Positions 1-9,525 of a DNA stretch of 64,000 nt are shown here, piece after piece. The stretch comes from Paenibacillus sp. MSJ-34 (GTDB taxonomy: Bacteria; Bacillota; Bacilli; Paenibacillales; Paenibacillaceae), in contig NZ_JAHLPR010000040.1 in NCBI RefSeq assembly GCF_018918005.1, positions 1-64,000 of the forward strand. The letters are read 5' to 3'. The notes below the pieces were generated by a model. It was not told where the DNA came from, made no database searches, and saw only the letters and a program-made list of their open reading frames with translations. Position 1 is the first letter of the stretch. Every line of letters begins with the position of its first letter. Made by a program: the position numbers and the translations under genes.

Positions 1-102
1 GAACAGGCTCACGCTATATGGAGGCATCCTTTTCCTTTTCTGTGATACGGACATTATATTCGTCAATCCCTGGACAGGCAATACCGTCAGCTTTCGGGCA
101 TT

Positions 103-612
103 ATGCTTCAGCGTAAACAAGTAACTTTTAATAAAAAGCGTTCAAAAGGCGGAAAATTACATGATGAAACATTCTGGATTATAAGAAAAGTTAATAATGT
201 TACTGAGGCTCAATCCTATGATACAAATCCAATAAAAACTTCATATGAGTTAATGTGGCAAGAACTTAGATTTGCAACACAGAGTAGTTCTTCAACAACG
301 GTTCAAAACTTGATTCGTAGAATTATAGAAAACTATTTTAAAGTATTTGGTAATTTTAGTGAAGATGATATACTGAATAAATTCGATGAAGAGGAAAAGT
401 TAATATGTAAATCGCTTTTATCCTGGGCAAATGACGGGTCACATTTTGCAAGTGATGATTTGTATATTGAACATCCATTAGATACAAACGCTAGATACCT
501 TAATATATTTGAAAAAATATTCAAAGTTACAAATCATCATGCACATTATAAAATGATGATGGGAGTAGAAGAAGCTGATCAGAGTGAGATCCCTCATGCA
601 CAGGTATCGTGA
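103..612 (+). pseudogene. C-terminal remnant of an AAA_13 / RloC-like ATPase
   Basis: About 165 residues match, by recall, the C-terminal end of AAA_13-family (RloC-type) ATPases: VTFNKKRSKGG, then NPIKTSYELMWQEL, then RRIIENYF, then LLSWANDGSHFASDDLY, ending HHAHYKMMM. Full-length members exceed 700 residues and begin with a P-loop, which is absent. In this frame there is a stop at 43-45, and homology starts abruptly near position 118. Just upstream, another frame is open from the window edge to a stop at 116-118, so two unrelated coding sequences seem to be fused at this point. The family includes phage-defence nucleases, so this looks like the wreck of an older defence gene. Confidence 0.7.
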
Positions 613-660
613 TTGATTGAGCCTTTCCCATTAACAATAACAAATATACAATACAATTTA

Positions 661-700
661 CCCAAACAAAGCGTTTCTTTATTACTTTGTTTGGGTTTTT
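661..700 (+). terminator. Rho-independent terminator
   Basis: A perfect 11-bp stem, CCCAAACAAAG (661-671) with CTTTGTTTGGG (685-695), is followed directly by five T. It separates the AAA_13 remnant from the helicase operon. Confidence 0.85.
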
Positions 701-779
701 CTTATTTTTACAGGACTTATTGCCTATATTGTCGAATTAGCAGCAAGGGGGTTTTATTCCATGAGAACGTATATTCTAT

Positions 780-816
780 GACAACATGTTGTCTAATCAG
801 TATGTTCTAATATGAT
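780..816 (+). promoter_or_regulatory. Promoter of the helicase/Mcr operon with an overlapping palindrome
   Basis: A -35-like TTGTCT (789-794) and a -10-like TATGAT (811-816) are 16 bp apart, about 30 bp before the first helicase gene. A perfect 14-bp palindrome, GACAACATGTTGTC (780-793), overlaps the -35 box, which is a classic operator position. The rest of 701-846 holds no credible gene. The promoter match is moderate. The palindrome is certain as sequence, but its role as an operator is inferred. Confidence 0.5.
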
Positions 817-846
817 CAGCAGACATTAGCGATGGAGGGATTAGGA

Positions 847-3531
847 ATGGCATTTCTGAAATGTTCCGCATGCACGAGTATGCTGAAGGCGATTCAAATT
901 TCTAATAAGATCAGTCAAGTCGGGGAGCAACGGCTCCTAGAATATTCGCCAACCGGGATCAAATGCTCAGACTGGACTCCTGTAATTGAAAACCTCCGAG
1001 GATACGAAGAGGGAATTTACTGCCCTTCTTGTTTTGCTATCGTTCCTCTAGAGAAAGAAGAATTTATTCTATGTGAAGATAACCGAATTCCCGGCGTAGT
1101 AAGTCATGAGTTTTCATCCGATGATGTACTGGATAAGCTGAAGAAGTTGGCCGAGGAAGAAGTTGCCGAGATTTATGTTCATACACTTCCTGCGAAAAAA
1201 GCTACTTTTGCGGATATTCCTGAATCAACGCCAGAGCCCATCAAGGACGCCTTACATCGAATGGGAATTACGCAGTTATATTCTCACCAAGCACAAACAG
1301 CCGATGCAGTCCATTCTGGGTCGAATGTTGTCTTGGTCACTTCAACATCATCCGGAAAGACGTTGTCCTATAACCTGCCGATTCTTAGTCGTTTATATAA
1401 CCATCCTGAAGAACGTGGATTATACATATTTCCAACAAAAGCGTTAGCAAATGATCAGTTGGATCAAATTAAACGTTTTGGCATGCAACGAACGGAGAAT
1501 AATTCTTCCTTGGATGAGTGGTTTGAAACTCAATTGCACTTAGGAGATCGCCTGATTCATATCGGCCGGCTGGATGGTGATACCGAGAATGGGCCGCGGC
1601 AGCGAATCATGGAAAAAGCACAGGTATGGATGACGAATCCGGATATGATTCATTACTCCATTCTCGGGCAAGTTCAGAAGGTGAAGTACGCGACCGCACA
1701 CCACATTCGAAATTATCTGCGGAACCTCAAATTTATAGTGCTTGATGAGATGCATATGTACCGAGGTACATTCGGAAGTCATGTCGCATTGGTACTCAGA
1801 CGCCTGCTTAAGGTTTGTCGAGAACTTGGTAATACTCACAACATCCAGATTATTACGAGCTCAGCAACGATTGAAAATCCTATTAGATTAGCAGAGGATC
1901 TTACAGGTCTTAGCGGATTCACCCTCATCAATACAGATGGTTCCGCCCATCAGAAAAAGGGGATCGTCCTCTGGAATCCCGGTATGTCAGCCGATGAACA
2001 AGTCCGCCGCGCGCCTTCTACCGATGCCATTACGATGGCGAAACAGATCATGACTGTTGATCAGAAAGTGATTAAGAGCATCATTTTTCAACCTTCTCGC
2101 AGCCAGACTATGGTATTTACCCGTTATATCAAAGACGTCTTGCGCCAGCCTCTCCGACTACCAAAAGAGAAAGTGGAAGGAGAAAAACTCGCGGCATTTT
2201 ATACCGGAATACTGCCGAATGATACTCGGAAACGGATTATTGAGAGACTCAAGTCCCACGACATTCATGTCATTATTACTACCAATGCCCTTGAAGTCGG
2301 GATTGATATCGGTGATTTGAGTCTTGCCGTTCTTGTTGGTTATCCCGGATCGAAAGCGGCATTCTCCCAACAGATCGGACGTGTTGGCCGCAAAGGCGAG
2401 GGTGTTGCCATACTGATCTGGCAGGATGAACCGCTTCAGCAGTATTACATGCGTAACCCGCTTGAATTTATCTATAAAGCTCCCGAGGTAGTTAGGATTA
2501 ATCCAACAAATTACAAGTTGTTAGCCATGCACATCCCGTTACTAAGAGAAGAGCTCGGGAGAGAAGTCACGAAGGAAGACTTGCAGGACATGTTTCCTGG
2601 ATTACTCGAAGATTATATTGAGACTGTACTGCAAGTAGCTGCAACAGCTAACGATGAGGCGACCGTTGATGACAAGTTTAGTCTTCGATCAATGTCTGGT
2701 AAAAATTACAGCGTAACCATTCGGGGACAAAATCAAACGATAGTAGACAGTTTGGATGAGTGGAGTGCTCTTCGTGATTTTTATGAAGGCGCGATCTATT
2801 GGACTCCTGGAGAGAAAGGCTATCGAGTAGACTCTATCAATCGCAGAAAAGGTGAAATTATTGTATTGCCTATTCAGGAACTAACCTATTACACTCAATC
2901 TACTTATCGCGATATCATCGATATTATGCAGACTTATCAGAAGCAACACATCGAAGGAATCGATATGGCTTATGGTGAACTGGAGATTAAGCGGAGTGTC
3001 TTCGGTTATAAAAAAGTTTACTTCGGACAGAAGCATGAGTCTGAGCAGGTTCAATTGGATCATCCGTCCGTCACCCGATTCACTCCGGAAGGAATGTGGG
3101 TTACACTAACGGATTCTCAATGGAGCCAATTGAAAAATGGCATTCAGGAGTTAGCGGATGAGGGCAGATCCATCGACTTATTGGCTGAAGCTTCCCTTCA
3201 CGCTGCAGGTCACGCTATGACTTCGGTTATTCCTGACCTCATTATCTGCGACGCTAATGATTTTACAGGGTTTTCGGCGAGCGGGATGACGGCTTTTGCC
3301 AATAGACCTGTTATCGGCTTCTATGGCGAGAACGGGTCCGGTCTCGGGACCATCGAAGCGATCTATGAGAAACTTCCGCAAGTGCTTCGAAAGGCTCTTG
3401 AACTTATTGAGAGCTGCCCTTGTGCCGAAGGATGTCCTAGCTGCGTGCAGCTCCCAGGTAAAGGGAATATTGAATTGTTCAAACCTGGAGCCAAAATGCT
3501 GCTGAATATTTTGATAGAAGGGATCGATTAA
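847..3531 (+). CDS. DExH helicase with C-terminal MrfA-type zinc cluster (first of pair)
   Basis: An 894-residue superfamily 2 helicase. The start is ATG 847, preceded by GGAGGG at 834-839; an in-frame ATG at 832 lies inside this ribosome site. In order: CxxC pairs at residues about 6-9 and 58-61 (probable zinc ribbon); motif I TSTSSGKT near 165; DEMH box near 298; SSAT near 338; ALEVGID near 480; QQIGRVGR near 508; and at the end CPCAEGCPSC (about 856-866), the four-cysteine signature of the MrfA zinc-binding (DUF1998) domain. Known relatives include the repair helicase MrfA/YprA and helicases of the Druantia and DISARM defence systems. Inferred role: ATP-driven 3'-5' DNA translocation in an antiviral complex. 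It is first in a co-directional operon, 2 bp before a paralogue. Confidence 0.85.
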   Translation: MAFLKCSACTSMLKAIQISNKISQVGEQRLLEYSPTGIKCSDWTPVIENLRGYEEGIYCPSCFAIVPLEKEEFILCEDNRIPGVVSHEFSSDDVLDKLKKLAEEEVAEIYVHTLPAKKATFADIPESTPEPIKDALHRMGITQLYSHQAQTADAVHSGSNVVLVTSTSSGKTLSYNLPILSRLYNHPEERGLYIFPTKALANDQLDQIKRFGMQRTENNSSLDEWFETQLHLGDRLIHIGRLDGDTENGPRQRIMEKAQVWMTNPDMIHYSILGQVQKVKYATAHHIRNYLRNLKFIVLDEMHMYRGTFGSHVALVLRRLLKVCRELGNTHNIQIITSSATIENPIRLAEDLTGLSGFTLINTDGSAHQKKGIVLWNPGMSADEQVRRAPSTDAITMAKQIMTVDQKVIKSIIFQPSRSQTMVFTRYIKDVLRQPLRLPKEKVEGEKLAAFYTGILPNDTRKRIIERLKSHDIHVIITTNALEVGIDIGDLSLAVLVGYPGSKAAFSQQIGRVGRKGEGVAILIWQDEPLQQYYMRNPLEFIYKAPEVVRINPTNYKLLAMHIPLLREELGREVTKEDLQDMFPGLLEDYIETVLQVAATANDEATVDDKFSLRSMSGKNYSVTIRGQNQTIVDSLDEWSALRDFYEGAIYWTPGEKGYRVDSINRRKGEIIVLPIQELTYYTQSTYRDIIDIMQTYQKQHIEGIDMAYGELEIKRSVFGYKKVYFGQKHESEQVQLDHPSVTRFTPEGMWVTLTDSQWSQLKNGIQELADEGRSIDLLAEASLHAAGHAMTSVIPDLIICDANDFTGFSASGMTAFANRPVIGFYGENGSGLGTIEAIYEKLPQVLRKALELIESCPCAEGCPSCVQLPGKGNIELFKPGAKMLLNILIEGID

Positions 3532-3533
3532 GA

Positions 3534-6299
3534 ATGCCTGTAATCTGTTCCGCTTGCGGAGGCCAAAGACCTTACGGGGACTTCATTCAAATCAGCTATA
3601 AGGCGGATCCAAAGGGCTATTACCGTAAGATCCATCAACGGGCAAACGGGATTCGAGTTTCAGAATGGCGCTCCCTTGAACCCGATACGGAGTCCTATAT
3701 AAACAAACCATCCGGCGTTTATTGTTCACATGATAGACATTCAATCTTGGACGACATGCTGACACCGGAAGAAATGGAATTGCTCACAGACCGAAGACTT
3801 CCTGTTCAACATGTATTCGATAGTGAAAAACTCGTCCAGAATTTGCTCGAACTCGGAACTCGTATTCGAAGTGACGTCCACGTGCATCAAATTGACGCCA
3901 ACCAAGGCGCTTATGCTGACCAAATCCTTATGCCCAGTTGGCTGCAGCGGAAGCTTCATTCTCTGGGGATTAATAAACTGTATGAGCATCAAGGGGAAGC
4001 TATACAGAACATCCGTGAAGGCAGAAATGTCGTTCTCTGCACGAAAACCGCATCTGGAAAATCATTGGCGTACAATGTTCCCATCATCGAAAAATTGGTT
4101 GCTGATCCGAATGCCTGTGCGCTTTATTTGGCCCCGTTCAAGGCATTAGTCGAGGACCAGTACGCTCACTTGAAAAAATGGGCTGATGATGTAGAAGAGC
4201 AGGGGAATCAAATCTCGCTTAATGGATTTTCTCGATTCTCTGTTAATGGACAGCAATTATCCGTTGGGGTTCTCCACGGGCAACGTAACGTTCCAGAGCA
4301 TATGAGAAAAGATCAGGCATCTAGCTTCGTGTTCTCTGAGGGGCGCTATTGGCTGGCCAACGTACACTATCTGCATTTAATTCTTCAAGGTGCAGGTTCG
4401 CCTAAGGGAAAAGGCCCTGGGCTGTTGCGCTTTCTGCAAAATCTTCGGTTTGTCGTTATTGATGAGCTGCATCAATACTCAGGCTTGTTAGGTTCAAAGG
4501 TTTCTTTGGTCCTTCGCAGATTAAGAATGTTATGTGACAGGTTGGGGAATAAAAACGTCCAGTTTATTGCCTGCTCGGCTACCATTGCTAATCCAAAGTA
4601 TCTAGCTGAAGAATTAACAGGAATGCGTGGACTGAAAGGATTTCATGAAATATCGGGTGTACAAGCGCCAGTAAAGAAGAAAGCGATTTTGATGTGGAAT
4701 CCTGGCTTATCAGACGATGAACAGAAGAAAAGGGCTGTTGTTTCCGATCTCTATGAGATTCTGCGCACGATCTACAAGGATGGAAGATGGCCAAGAAGTA
4801 TCATTTTCACAAGCAACCGCCAGCAAGCCCAGCTTTTAAGTCGTGAATTAAACATGATATTGCGCAGCCATCTTCATGATCATGGCGGGCTTTCGGCAGA
4901 CGAACCACATGAGTTTTTTCTGCCGTACCATGCGTACCTCACGCAAGAAGTTAAAGAACGAACCATACAAAAACTTGAGCAAGGCGAGATCCTTGGAGTG
5001 GTCACTACTAGCGCCCTAGAGGTCGGAATTGATGTGAAGTGTCTGGATGTATGTATCTTACTCGGATACCCTGGCTCCCAGGCTTCCTTTTGGCAGCAGG
5101 CTGGACGAGTGGGACGCAGCAGAGACGGTGTGGTGATTATGATGCTTCAGGAAGAGCCATTGCAGCAATACTTTGCCCACAATCCTGAAGAATTCTTTAA
5201 GCTCCCGCCTGAATCAGCAGCGATTAATACAACGAATCCCAAGCTATTAAAGGAGCATCTCGCATACGCAGCTCACGAACTGGGGGGAACGTTGACCAAT
5301 GCTATGAATTATGTTCGCTCTTCGGCGCTTCGCAAGGTGGTTGCGGAAGCAAGCGACCAGTGGCAGCAGATCGAAGGAAAACTCCTCTATCATGGTGAAA
5401 CGCCAAGATATCAAACTTTGTTTACAATGGGGGCTACTTATACGGTTGTAACCAAGAACGGCTGGAATGAGGACATCTTGTTTCAAAGTGTAGATGAGCG
5501 TTCCTTAATAAGAGATTATCACGTGGATGCAGTATTTCTGGGACCTGACAATCGTACCTTCTATAAGGTCAAGTGGGTCAACGGTAAGCAACGCAAAGTG
5601 GTTGTGGAGCCGGTAAGAACGGATTATCATACCCGCGGAATTGTTCGCGATAGCATTGAAATCCATGACATAACCAATCCACTGAGAAGTGACGCGGCGA
5701 TCAAATCCAATCTTGGAAACATCATCGTAAAACGAAGCACATTTGGCTACAAAAAAATCTACAATCACGGCGCAACGCCTCCCGAAACCGTGCAATTGAC
5801 AAACACATATCCTGTCAGTTTCCAAACCGAGGCGTTTTGGCTGATGTGGGATCACCAAGGAAGGGATGAACTTAAAGGTCTGCTCAATGATGTACTGGAT
5901 CGCGATACCATTGACTTGGAGACCATGGCTGAGGGAAGCCTTCATGCGGTTGAACATGCCATAGCTTCGGCGATACCGGCCGTTGTAAGGTGCAGTATGG
6001 CTGATTTTCAGCACACCTCTTTTTATTCTGGCTCAGCATTGTTTGGAATGCCCGGAATGTTCTTCTACGACAGCCAAGCAGGAGGCGGTTCAGGTATAGT
6101 CGAGGTCGTTGCGGAAAAATTCGAGGTTCTCTTGGAGAAAGCCCAACAGATCATTAGCAGCTGTGGTTGTTCGGACGGCTGCCCATCCTGCATTCAGCTG
6201 TTTCATTGTGAGAAGCAGAATGAGCCGCTGCATAAGGCTGGGGCTTTGATTGTGCTGGGTGATTTGCAGAGGTCATTGCGGCCAAATAACAATAACTGA
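3534..6299 (+). CDS. DExH helicase with C-terminal MrfA-type zinc cluster (second of pair)
   Basis: A 921-residue paralogue of the preceding helicase, starting 2 bp after its stop, so the two are almost certainly co-translated. It has an N-terminal CSAC (residues 5-8), motif I TKTASGKS near 170, DELH near 309, CSATI near 346, ALEVGID near 492, QQAGRVGR near 520 and the C-terminal CGCSDGCPSC cluster near 876. Both ATPase sites look intact. The sequences differ enough between the two (for example DEMH against DELH) to suggest an old duplication with divided roles, perhaps a heterodimer, rather than a recent copy. I do not recall this tandem arrangement from DISARM, Druantia, BREX or Zorya. Confidence 0.85.
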   Translation: MPVICSACGGQRPYGDFIQISYKADPKGYYRKIHQRANGIRVSEWRSLEPDTESYINKPSGVYCSHDRHSILDDMLTPEEMELLTDRRLPVQHVFDSEKLVQNLLELGTRIRSDVHVHQIDANQGAYADQILMPSWLQRKLHSLGINKLYEHQGEAIQNIREGRNVVLCTKTASGKSLAYNVPIIEKLVADPNACALYLAPFKALVEDQYAHLKKWADDVEEQGNQISLNGFSRFSVNGQQLSVGVLHGQRNVPEHMRKDQASSFVFSEGRYWLANVHYLHLILQGAGSPKGKGPGLLRFLQNLRFVVIDELHQYSGLLGSKVSLVLRRLRMLCDRLGNKNVQFIACSATIANPKYLAEELTGMRGLKGFHEISGVQAPVKKKAILMWNPGLSDDEQKKRAVVSDLYEILRTIYKDGRWPRSIIFTSNRQQAQLLSRELNMILRSHLHDHGGLSADEPHEFFLPYHAYLTQEVKERTIQKLEQGEILGVVTTSALEVGIDVKCLDVCILLGYPGSQASFWQQAGRVGRSRDGVVIMMLQEEPLQQYFAHNPEEFFKLPPESAAINTTNPKLLKEHLAYAAHELGGTLTNAMNYVRSSALRKVVAEASDQWQQIEGKLLYHGETPRYQTLFTMGATYTVVTKNGWNEDILFQSVDERSLIRDYHVDAVFLGPDNRTFYKVKWVNGKQRKVVVEPVRTDYHTRGIVRDSIEIHDITNPLRSDAAIKSNLGNIIVKRSTFGYKKIYNHGATPPETVQLTNTYPVSFQTEAFWLMWDHQGRDELKGLLNDVLDRDTIDLETMAEGSLHAVEHAIASAIPAVVRCSMADFQHTSFYSGSALFGMPGMFFYDSQAGGGSGIVEVVAEKFEVLLEKAQQIISSCGCSDGCPSCIQLFHCEKQNEPLHKAGALIVLGDLQRSLRPNNNN

Positions 6300-6320
6300 G
6301 ATGCGGGAGGAAGCAAGAAC

Positions 6321-7108
6321 TTGATCGCTGAAATTCATAACAAAATTTCAAGGTCCGGAAGCAATTTGTCAGATCGCCTTGAAGACCAATTAACCGGAGA
6401 TTTTTTTGGAACCATTCGTTATTTACCTTTTCAATTCGGTTTGAAGCATGTATTGCAAGCTGTTCGCTTCCGGAATGATGTGCAAAACTCGGATTTATTA
6501 TGGTGGAAGATACTTGGTTTAATCGAAGATTACGAATATAAAATGCATTTTTGGTTTCGCCATGCGGAAGGAGAAATTGATCTGGTCATAGATCATCCCA
6601 GAGTTGTTATTGGGATCGAAGTGAAATATTATAGTGGACTTTCATCTAACGATGAGGATACAGAGGAAATCGCTACTCCCGAAGAAAGCTGCCACCAGTT
6701 AGCGCGATACTCCAGGTTGCTTGAAGATATCGACAAGGACGCCAGGCTTATCTTATATTTCTGGCTCCCTGCGATATTCTGATTCCCGTTGAAGCAGAAT
6801 TGATCGGTCGATCCATAATATCTCCAGATATCTCGTTAGGCTTCTTAGCTTGGCAAAACGTATTAGAACAACTGAAAAATATCGAAATAACCTCTTTGGA
6901 TATGGGGCAGCAGCTGATAATCAAAGATCTCACCGATCTTCTCATTAAAAAAGGCTTTGAACGATTCAAGGGGTTTCTCAACGGTATCGAAAAATTAACA
7001 ATTCATGAAAATGCATATTCATTCAATGGAAAATCACATGAACAACGAACTATGCATTGGCCAGTGCATATTTCAGTACAGGAGGGTAAATATGTCTTCA
7101 GCAAATGA
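6321..7108 (+). pseudogene. PD-(D/E)XK nuclease-like protein, frameshifted
   Basis: TTG 6321 has GGGAGGAAG about 9 nt upstream. The first frame (to 6782) contains EGEID, then VVIGIEVKYYSG: the acidic...ExK core of a PD-(D/E)XK nuclease, and then DARLI before it runs out as YFWLPAIF-stop. The -1 frame carries on in register as LAPCDILIPVEAELIGRS and continues to 7108, giving about 262 residues in all. One missing base near 6750-6760 explains this. No canonical slippery heptamer is visible, so programmed frameshifting is unlikely. It is either a real inactivation or a sequencing error. The nuclease core lies in the first part and might survive as a 153-residue protein. Confidence 0.6.
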
Positions 7109-7679
7109 GTTTGGTGGAAATATTAGTCTATCAGTAAGAGTGCTGCGAGAAACGTATAAAAATATAAATCTGCTCTTAAACGAAATGGACGTCATTGGTA
7201 AAGAACAAGGCTTCATTCCTCTGAATCCCAAATTCCTTCGTTGGAAATCAGACAGCTACGAGGATGGCTGGTTGCTTAGTAACTTTATCAAGGTATACCA
7301 AATGGAAGGCGGCTCTGCCGGTAATGAAATGGTTCAGGACTTGAGAGATGGGGATGTATTTGTCGTTGAGATTGATTTAGAGGGTGAAGAAGCTTATCCG
7401 GAGATAACATTGTCACGATTTCAATATGATCTGACGAAGTGGGAACGAATGCCCGCCATTTCGGATCACTGGCTTTTTCATGACCCCTATCGTCTAGATA
7501 ATCATTTCTCAATTGAAGAAACAGATGGTTTATGGAGATGTAAGACAAAAGAAAAATCGATCCATCGTTACTGGGGGCTTAAGCAGGCAATTGGCAAGAC
7601 AATCCCCCTAACTACAGTTTGTGACTCTGCTTCGATTAAAACTAATATATTTGAATCATTGTTAAAGTTACCGGAGTAG
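7092..7679 (+). CDS. Unrecognised 195-aa protein in the helicase/Mcr operon
   Basis: The start is ATG 7092, with GGAGGG just upstream; it overlaps the previous gene by 17 bp, which implies translational coupling. The product is acidic and soluble, with no signal peptide, membrane segment, cysteine pair or P-loop. It contains GFIPLNPKFLRWKSDSYEDGWL near residue 40 and a segment GDVFVVEIDLEGEEAYPE near residue 85, which suggests a mixed alpha/beta fold. I do not recognise the family. Its position between the nuclease-like gene and mcrB-like gene marks it as a system-specific component, perhaps an adaptor or specificity subunit. A 52-bp gap follows before the McrB-like gene. Confidence 0.7.
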   Translation: MSSANEFGGNISLSVRVLRETYKNINLLLNEMDVIGKEQGFIPLNPKFLRWKSDSYEDGWLLSNFIKVYQMEGGSAGNEMVQDLRDGDVFVVEIDLEGEEAYPEITLSRFQYDLTKWERMPAISDHWLFHDPYRLDNHFSIEETDGLWRCKTKEKSIHRYWGLKQAIGKTIPLTTVCDSASIKTNIFESLLKLPE

Positions 7680-7731
7680 CATCCCTTGGCGGAGCTCGCC
7701 TTTAAACAACAATGAAAGGAAGTATAGGTTT

Positions 7732-9525
7732 ATGGCACAATTTAAAGAATGGGATACAGCCGCTATTTACCATTACGCGAATCAATGGAAAGAGAAAAGT
7801 CTTGTTGAAGGAACATCATTGCTTTGGCCGCCTGAACAAATTTGGACCACAGCGAATTTGAATGCATTTAAGGCTTGCTTCATAGAGAACGTAGATGAAT
7901 CATCAGAGATCTTTGAGAACAAACTGCAAGGACAACTGAAGGGTCAGAAGCAAGAGGTTGTTCAGCTTGCATGCGAACTCGTCTATCTCTACTTGCTGTT
8001 TCCCTCCACGATTACATTTCGAAGAAAAAAGGAACTTTTAAATACGATTGCATCATTTGCTGGACTTACACTGGACGATCAGAATGAGGCACTGACAGCA
8101 TTGGAGCATGGCATAGGCGGACCGGGTATCGCCTACAATACAAGACGTTATTATGAAATACGTTATATAGCTATGTTCGCAGATGCGGTTCTGCAGAAAC
8201 CTGAAAATGACCGGATTATGTTTTTATCCGACCATATCAAGGTACGAAATATGCTCGATACTATAAAGGAGGACACGAACCCGCTATCCCGACATATTAT
8301 TTTGCACCTCCTATACCCTGATCAATATGAAAGAATGGCTAGTCAGGGTCATAAGCAACAGATTGTTGAGGCCTTCCTGGAAATTCTGGATGAAGACTCC
8401 GTGCCTGAAGATATTGATGATCGCATCCTGGCTATTCGAACAAAGCTCGAAGACATTCTTGGAGAAAAGGATCTTGATTTCTATCGAAGTCCACTCGTTG
8501 AATGTTGGGATTATAGTGACCATGATTCGGAGGTTCTCACCATTCAAGGGCTGCAAATCAAGAAGCAGATTGTTTTGTATGGACCTCCGGGAACCGGGAA
8601 AACCCATGAAGCAAAGCAATTAGCCGGACAGTTTATTCGCCAAGAGACGTTACGCCTGTGGGGAGCGGGGGAATTCTTTAAAAAGCAAGAGGATGTGAAC
8701 AAGCTAGTAGAGCAGAGGATTCGCCGTGTACAATTCCATCCGGGCTATGGATACGAAGATTTTATACGGGGGATGCAGCTTGAACAGAATCGGACCATTT
8801 ATAAAAAAGGCGTATTTCTACAGGTCTTAGAGGAAATTGAAGCAGCGGAAGGCGGAAACGGTAAAGGCTTGCCTTATGTCCTCATTCTCGATGAAATGAA
8901 CCGGGCGGATCTCAGCAAGGTGTTGGGAGAGTGCTTTTCCTTAATGGAGGATCGTGAAAGTGCTGTTCTGCTTGCCGGCCAGGATGGCCAACCATATCCG
9001 CTAACTGTACCCGAGAATCTGTATATTATTGGAACTATGAATTTAATTGACCAATCGCTGGAACAAGTCGATTTTGCACTTCGCCGCAGATTTCTCTGGT
9101 TTTTCCGTGGGTTTGATCGTAATGATCTAGTCACTTTACTGAAGGGAAAATGGGAACGTTGGCCGCAGAAGTATGGAAAACCACGTAAATGGAACCGTGT
9201 GGAGGATGAATTTGAACTTCTAGCGGACCGTTGCGTCCAGTTGAATCATTTAATAGCTGGGCATGAACATATGGGACCGCTTTATGTCATTGGTCATACC
9301 TATTTCAGTGACGTGGTTTCATTTGCCCAGAAGTATATTTATTCACAACCGGGCGTTCAGCAAGTACTATGGAACCGGAATAAGCAAGCTCGTGGGCCTG
9401 TAACTGCTTTGTGGAATTATTCGTTGGCTCCGTTATTGGAACAGTATTTGTCCGGGGCCGATTCATACGAAAGAAAGCAATTTATGGAACAAGCGAAAAG
9501 CACTTTCCTGTGGGGGAAGGTATGA
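7732..9525 (+). CDS. McrB-like AAA+ NTPase
   Basis: A 597-residue protein with a C-terminal AAA+ module of the McrB/MoxR-like kind: Walker A GPPGTGKT near residue 284, Walker B ILDEMNRADLSK near 384, sensor GTMNLIDQS near 433 and FALRRRF near 448. In E. coli McrB this module hydrolyses GTP and drives translocation by the McrBC complex, while the N-terminus binds modified cytosine. Here the first roughly 270 residues are mostly helical and match no reader domain I know, so target recognition may differ. The stop overlaps the McrC-like start as ATGA. The start ATG 7732 follows an AAGGAAG ribosome site. Confidence 0.85.
   Translation: MAQFKEWDTAAIYHYANQWKEKSLVEGTSLLWPPEQIWTTANLNAFKACFIENVDESSEIFENKLQGQLKGQKQEVVQLACELVYLYLLFPSTITFRRKKELLNTIASFAGLTLDDQNEALTALEHGIGGPGIAYNTRRYYEIRYIAMFADAVLQKPENDRIMFLSDHIKVRNMLDTIKEDTNPLSRHIILHLLYPDQYERMASQGHKQQIVEAFLEILDEDSVPEDIDDRILAIRTKLEDILGEKDLDFYRSPLVECWDYSDHDSEVLTIQGLQIKKQIVLYGPPGTGKTHEAKQLAGQFIRQETLRLWGAGEFFKKQEDVNKLVEQRIRRVQFHPGYGYEDFIRGMQLEQNRTIYKKGVFLQVLEEIEAAEGGNGKGLPYVLILDEMNRADLSKVLGECFSLMEDRESAVLLAGQDGQPYPLTVPENLYIIGTMNLIDQSLEQVDFALRRRFLWFFRGFDRNDLVTLLKGKWERWPQKYGKPRKWNRVEDEFELLADRCVQLNHLIAGHEHMGPLYVIGHTYFSDVVSFAQKYIYSQPGVQQVLWNRNKQARGPVTALWNYSLAPLLEQYLSGADSYERKQFMEQAKSTFLWGKV

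Noticed and set aside
613-810. 65-codon frame after the AAA_13 remnant
   Set aside because: TTG start without a ribosome site, runs through a strong terminator hairpin and into the promoter region; no recognisable product.
6745-6765. Programmed frameshift in the nuclease-like gene
   Set aside because: No X-XXY-YYZ heptamer or stimulatory structure stands out near the switch point, unlike the clear site in the tail chaperone gene.
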